Below, piece after piece: positions 60,567-64,000 of a stretch of 64,000 nucleotides of DNA. Origin of the DNA: Archangium violaceum (GTDB taxonomy: Bacteria; Myxococcota; Myxococcia; Myxococcales; Myxococcaceae); contig NZ_CP069396.1 of NCBI RefSeq assembly GCF_016887565.1, forward strand, positions 10,770,001-10,834,000. Reading direction: 5' to 3'. The notes beneath the pieces were generated by a model. The model was not told the origin of the DNA, searched no databases, and was given only the letters and a program-made list of their open reading frames with translations. A program made the position numbers and the translations under genes. Every line of letters begins with the position of its first letter. Positions within the stretch are counted from its first letter, which is position 1.

Positions 60567-63206
60567 ATGGCGGAGGGAGACGTCCGGCAATATTTCGTGC
60601 GGAACGAGACGGGGATGATCTGGGGTCCGCTGGCCCTGCCGACCATCGAGCTGCTCATCGATAACGGCAGCATCCAGGGCCGGCTCCAGGTCTCCGAGGA
60701 CGGCATCAACTTCGCCTTCCCGGGGCGCTTCCCGCACATCCGCGATGCCTTCCCTCGCGAGATGTGGGGAGACGTCGTGGTCCCCGGCCCCACCACTCCG
60801 ATGGCTCCGGCCGTGGCACCCGCGCCCACCACCGCGCCCACCGGACCCCAGCCCGCCAGGCCCGCCACTGGAGCCGCGCCGCGAGGGCCCGCCGGAGCGC
60901 CCATGGCCGGCCCCGGGGCCGTCGCCGCCTCACGCCCCGGTGTCCCCGTCGCGGGTCCGGGTGTCCGGCCCGCCGCACCTTCAGGAGCCGTTCCTCCCGG
61001 GGCTCCCCCGGGGGCCGCCCGCCCGCCTGGCACGACGCTCGCGCCCGGAATGCCCGGAGCGGTCCCCACCGTGGCTCCGCGTCCTGGCGCTCCCGCCGCC
61101 GCGCCCCAGCGGCCTCCCGCGCCCGCCACCACCGCGCGTCCCGTCGGGCCCGGAATCCCCACCCAGCCTGCTCCTGGCACTCCTCCACAGGCCGCCGCTC
61201 GTCCCGTACCTCCCGGCGCCGCGCCCCAGCAGGCCCCCGCGCCCGCCACCACCGCGCGTCCCGTCGGACCTGGCATCCCCACCCACCCCGCTCCCGCGGC
61301 GGCCACGGGCCCGGCGGAAGTGCCTCCCAGCAGCGGACAGCTCGAGACGCACTCGCTCGTGCGCCTCTACGGCCTGCTCGCCGCCGGCAACCACACGGGT
61401 CTGCTCACGCTCACCCTCGCCGACGGCACCGTCAGCATCCACTTCCGCAAGGGCAATCCCGAGTTCATCGACTCCTCGCACCCCGAGGACGCGCTGAGCA
61501 CCTCGCTCCTCCAGGCGAAGCTCGTCACCCCGGAGCAGCTCCAGCAGGCCGAGGCCGCCCGGGGCCGCTTCGGTGGTGAGTTGCTCGCCGCCCTCTTCGG
61601 CCTGGGCCTGCTCCAGCCCACCTCCGCCTTCACCCAGCTGGCGCACCGCGCCCAAGCCATCCTCCTCAAGGGCCTGCGCGCCGAGTCCGGCGCCTTCTCC
61701 TTCGAGCCCAAGGACCTGCCCCCCGCCAAGGCCATGCCCCTGGGCAACAAGTGGGCGGTGCTGAGCGACCTCGTGCGCCGCCTGCCCAGCGCGGACCTCC
61801 GGCGCAGGCTCCAGCCCATCCTTGGCCTGCCGGTGATGAAGTCCAACGGACGCGTGGCCACCGGCGACCTGCGCCTCACCCCTCACGAGGTGCGCGTGCT
61901 CGCCCTCATCGACGGAGTGCGCTCCACCGGCCAGCTCCTCACCGACGTCCCCCAGGACGCCGACCACGTGCTGCGGCTCGTGTTCCTCCTCAAGGATCTC
62001 GACGGGGTGTCCTTCGCGGCCGTGGCCCAGCGCGCGGCCCCTCCTCCGCCACAGGCCCCTGCCTCGGCGCCCCAGGCCGGCGCGCCCGCGCCTGGACGTG
62101 CTGTCACTGCCCCTGGTGTCACCCAGGCCGGCGCACCCGCGCCTGGACGTGCCGTCACCGCTCCTGGTGTCGCCCAGGCCGGTGCCACGCCCCAGGCCGG
62201 TGCACCCAACGCTGGACGCGCGGTCACCGCTCCAGGTGTCGCTCCGGCCGGCGCACCCGCGCCTGGACGCGCTGTCACGGCTCCGGGTGTCGCCCAGGCT
62301 GGCACCACGCCCCAGGCGCCACGCCCGGCGGCGCCCGCCCCCACCACTCCCGCGGCGAAACCGGCTGCTCCCGCGGCGAAACCGGCCGCTCCCGCGGCGA
62401 AACCAGCGGCCCCCGCTCCCGTGGCGAAACCGGCCGCTCCCGCTCCGGCCCCCGCCGCTCCCGCCGCCAAACCAGCCGCTCCCGCACAGGCTCCCGCCGC
62501 CTCGGGAGCCACTCCGGGTGCCGACGAGATTCCCGTCCTCCGCGAGCTGGCCGAAAAGCTCAAGGAGCAGAACCACTTCGAGCGCCTGGGCCTGGGGGCG
62601 GACACCAACGGCCCGGCGGTGAAGATCGCCTACTTCAAGCTGGCCAGGCAGTACCACCCGGACACCCTGCCGCCCGGCGCGCCTCCAGAGCTGGAGAAGC
62701 TCAAGGCCGACGTCTTCGCCTACATCGGCGAGGCCTACCGGACGCTCTCGGACGACAAGGGCCGCGCCGCGTACATCGAGGAGCTCAAGCACGGCGGCGG
62801 CAAGCAGGAGCAGCAGGTCGACGTGGAGGCCATCCTCAAGAGCGAGGAGCTCTTCCGCAAGGCCGGCCTGCACATCAAGGCCAGGAAGTTCGCCGAGGCG
62901 GTGAAGATCCTCGACGAGGCCATCCAGCTCAACGGCGAGGAACCCGAGTTCTACGCCTGGCGCGGCTACGCCCGCTTCTTCACCTTCGAGGACAAGAAGG
63001 TGGCCTACACCGAGGCCTTCAAGGACATCCAGTTCTGTCTGAAGAAGAACGAGAAGGTCGCCTCGGCGCACTACTTCCTGGGTGTCATCGCCAAGCTTTG
63101 CGGAGACAACAGCGGCGCGCTGAAGCACTTCCAGAAGACGGTGGAGATTCAGCCAAATCACATCGACGCGCAGCGGGAGATCCGCATGGCGGCGCAAAAG
63201 AAGTAG
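60567..63206 (+). CDS. GYF/DUF4388/DnaJ/TPR fusion protein
   Basis: The 879-residue protein has four modules. Residues 5-60 form a GYF_2-type domain ([20 protein letters not shown]). An Ala/Pro linker of about 190 residues follows. Residues 255-410 resemble DUF4388/PATAN ([34 protein letters not shown]). A second Ala/Pro linker with 17-residue repeats (62076-62297) leads to a J-domain (about 670-745) with [12 protein letters not shown] as HPD motif, then a TPR region ([21 protein letters not shown]). It should recruit Hsp70 to a client complex. AAGGAG lies 11 bases before ATG 60567. Confidence 0.75.
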   Translation: MAEGDVRQYFVRNETGMIWGPLALPTIELLIDNGSIQGRLQVSEDGINFAFPGRFPHIRDAFPREMWGDVVVPGPTTPMAPAVAPAPTTAPTGPQPARPATGAAPRGPAGAPMAGPGAVAASRPGVPVAGPGVRPAAPSGAVPPGAPPGAARPPGTTLAPGMPGAVPTVAPRPGAPAAAPQRPPAPATTARPVGPGIPTQPAPGTPPQAAARPVPPGAAPQQAPAPATTARPVGPGIPTHPAPAAATGPAEVPPSSGQLETHSLVRLYGLLAAGNHTGLLTLTLADGTVSIHFRKGNPEFIDSSHPEDALSTSLLQAKLVTPEQLQQAEAARGRFGGELLAALFGLGLLQPTSAFTQLAHRAQAILLKGLRAESGAFSFEPKDLPPAKAMPLGNKWAVLSDLVRRLPSADLRRRLQPILGLPVMKSNGRVATGDLRLTPHEVRVLALIDGVRSTGQLLTDVPQDADHVLRLVFLLKDLDGVSFAAVAQRAAPPPPQAPASAPQAGAPAPGRAVTAPGVTQAGAPAPGRAVTAPGVAQAGATPQAGAPNAGRAVTAPGVAPAGAPAPGRAVTAPGVAQAGTTPQAPRPAAPAPTTPAAKPAAPAAKPAAPAAKPAAPAPVAKPAAPAPAPAAPAAKPAAPAQAPAASGATPGADEIPVLRELAEKLKEQNHFERLGLGADTNGPAVKIAYFKLARQYHPDTLPPGAPPELEKLKADVFAYIGEAYRTLSDDKGRAAYIEELKHGGGKQEQQVDVEAILKSEELFRKAGLHIKARKFAEAVKILDEAIQLNGEEPEFYAWRGYARFFTFEDKKVAYTEAFKDIQFCLKKNEKVASAHYFLGVIAKLCGDNSGALKHFQKTVEIQPNHIDAQREIRMAAQKK
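62076..62297 (+). repeat. Tandem 17-residue (51-bp) coding repeat
   Basis: Four copies of the [15 protein letters not shown] unit (51 bp each) lie inside the second linker of the fusion protein, with an 18-bp insert between copies two and three. Copies differ at only a few bases, so recent slippage is likely. The number of copies may vary between strains. Confidence 0.8.
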
Positions 63207-63260
63207 GGTGCGCCACCTCGGGAGCGCCACCGTGGGCTCCCCCACACGAGGAGAAGAGTC

Positions 63261-63551
63261 TTGCCGTTGACCGGAAAACAGCGCCGCCAGCTTCGCGGGC
63301 TGGGACACCACCTGGAGCCGGTGGTCATCGTGGGCCAGTCGGGCGTCACCGAGGGCGTCATCGCCGCCGTCGAGCAGGCGCTGCACGACCACGAGCTCAT
63401 CAAGGTGAAGATCCACGAGGGTCCAGAGGACCGCCACGAGGCCGCCGAGAAGCTGGCCCAGGGCACCAGCGCCGAGCTGGTCCAGCTGCTGGGCCGCACC
63501 GCGCTGCTCTTCAAGAAGCGCGCGGAGGACTCGGAGTTCGAGGACTACTGA
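63261..63551 (+). CDS. YhbY-family RNA-binding protein
   Basis: The 96-residue protein is a single CRM domain: LTGKQRRQLRGLGHHLEPVV, then VGQSGVTEGVIAAVEQAL with the GxxG loop, and LIKVKIHEGPEDR. YhbY binds pre-50S ribosome particles. Translation starts at TTG 63261 with GAGGAGAAG upstream. It follows the GYF/DnaJ gene by 54 bp and converges on the ceramidase-like fragment. Confidence 0.9.
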   Translation: MPLTGKQRRQLRGLGHHLEPVVIVGQSGVTEGVIAAVEQALHDHELIKVKIHEGPEDRHEAAEKLAQGTSAELVQLLGRTALLFKKRAEDSEFEDY

Positions 63552-63561
63552 GGCAGCGCCC

Positions 63562-64000
63562 TCAGCGGGTGAAGCCCGCGGCCTGGGCCGCCACTTCCAC
63601 CCCCGCGCCCAACCTGTCGAGCAGCGCGGGGCCGAAGTACTGGTGACGGGCCTCGCCCTGTCCCGCCGTCACCAGTTCCGGCGTGTCCACGTACCCCACG
63701 TAACCGTCCGCCAGTCCCAGCACCCCCGTGGCGCCCGTGCGCCGCAACAGCGCCGACCCCGCCGCCACCGTGGGCTCGCCCGGCAGCAACAGCAGCTCCA
63801 GCGGACCCAGCACCAGCGCCCCCACCTCCGCCGTCCGGGAGGACGACGCACACAGGAAGTTGTCCCCCGCCGCCCGCGAGTACGACGGCACCAGCCGCGA
63901 GGCGTCTGGCCTCGGCAGCGCCACCTCCGCTCGCGCAAAGGCCAGCCTCGACGTGCCGGCCGCCACCGGCGCCGCTCGCTCGGCCAGCCCCGCCACCGCC
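63562..64000 (-). CDS. Neutral/alkaline ceramidase-like protein, C-terminal fragment
   Basis: Only the last 145 codons lie inside the window; the start is beyond the right edge. The visible segment has LGLADGYVGYVDTPELVTAGQGEARHQYFG, which resembles the conserved C-terminal part of neutral/alkaline ceramidases (NGYIGY, E..HYFG). Neutral ceramidases cleave ceramide to sphingosine and a fatty acid. The catalytic Ser lies outside this fragment, so the call rests on the C-terminal similarity. Confidence 0.55.
   Translation of the reverse strand, partial: AVAGLAERAAPVAAGTSRLAFARAEVALPRPDASRLVPSYSRAAGDNFLCASSSRTAEVGALVLGPLELLLLPGEPTVAAGSALLRRTGATGVLGLADGYVGYVDTPELVTAGQGEARHQYFGPALLDRLGAGVEVAAQAAGFTR

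Noticed and set aside
62076-62297. Regular repeats considered as a CRISPR array
   Set aside because: The repeats are in frame, 51 bp long, nearly contiguous and encode a protein linker. There are no unique spacers.
60981-63437. Long minus-strand open frame opposite the GYF/DnaJ gene
   Set aside because: It is Gly/Arg-rich with no domain and is explained by the repeated Ala/Pro codons on the plus strand.

Overview
The window is high-GC, gene-dense chromosomal DNA from a myxobacterium, most likely of the Cystobacter/Archangium/Myxococcus group. Four things point that way: strong GC bias at third codon positions, very long Ala/Pro-rich linkers between signalling domains, many GTG and TTG starts, and proteins typical of Myxococcales. 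The last group includes Sit-like lipoprotein toxins, a GYF/DUF4388/DnaJ/TPR fusion and a GspE-N/HEAT fusion. No rRNA, tRNA or CRISPR array was recognised.

Layout. 0-1.2 kb: the end of a pseudopilin cluster (PilV-like, GspH/FimT-like). 1.5-8.2 kb: housekeeping genes (prmA, a DUF962 membrane protein, a DUF4105 protein, an EEP-family hydrolase, rsmE, a YeaQ/GlsB-type membrane protein, an RDD protein). 8.3-14.7 kb: a GspE-N/GAF-like/HEAT protein, a membrane histidine kinase and a TPR protein. 14.9-21.7 kb: hemerythrin, a small operon with an HExxH protein, an O-methyltransferase, HutD, an ATP-grasp enzyme and an MFS transporter. 21.7-29.2 kb: an NtrC-type regulator, an SDR, a giant HEAT-like protein, rsgA and a small membrane protein. 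29.6-32.9 kb: a three-gene operon (PRMT-like methyltransferase, Cys-rich secreted protein, WS/DGAT acyltransferase). 33-38.4 kb: an unknown protein, a 1,025-residue homologue of plant methionine S-methyltransferase and an FAD monooxygenase; the last two are 9 bp apart. 38.4-45.2 kb: two STAS-like proteins, a lipoprotein, a VUT transporter, an M3 oligopeptidase and a secreted protein.

45.2-49.9 kb is an accessory island with lower GC. It holds a protein combining an Mrr-like and a Shedu-like (DUF4263) nuclease domain, a complete 991-bp IS5-family element with a 3-bp target duplication directly upstream of that gene, and a Sit-like lipoprotein toxin with its DUF2019 immunity candidate. A second toxin/immunity pair (GHH/AHH nuclease plus DUF1629/Imm11) lies at 56.9-58.8 kb. 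Both toxins share one N-terminal trunk but have unrelated C-termini.

50.1-56.3 kb, between the two toxin loci, is a propionate module: carboxyltransferase, a small protein, biotin carboxylase, biotin carrier protein and the methylmalonyl-CoA mutase catalytic subunit. Together these take propionyl-CoA to succinyl-CoA. The mutase has no B12 domain and no small subunit is present nearby. Two near-identical 18-bp palindromes exactly 42 bp apart precede the carboxyltransferase gene and are good operator candidates. The window ends with a TSUP transporter, a four-repeat Cys-rich protein, the GYF/DnaJ/TPR protein, a YhbY RNA-binding protein and a partial ceramidase-like gene.
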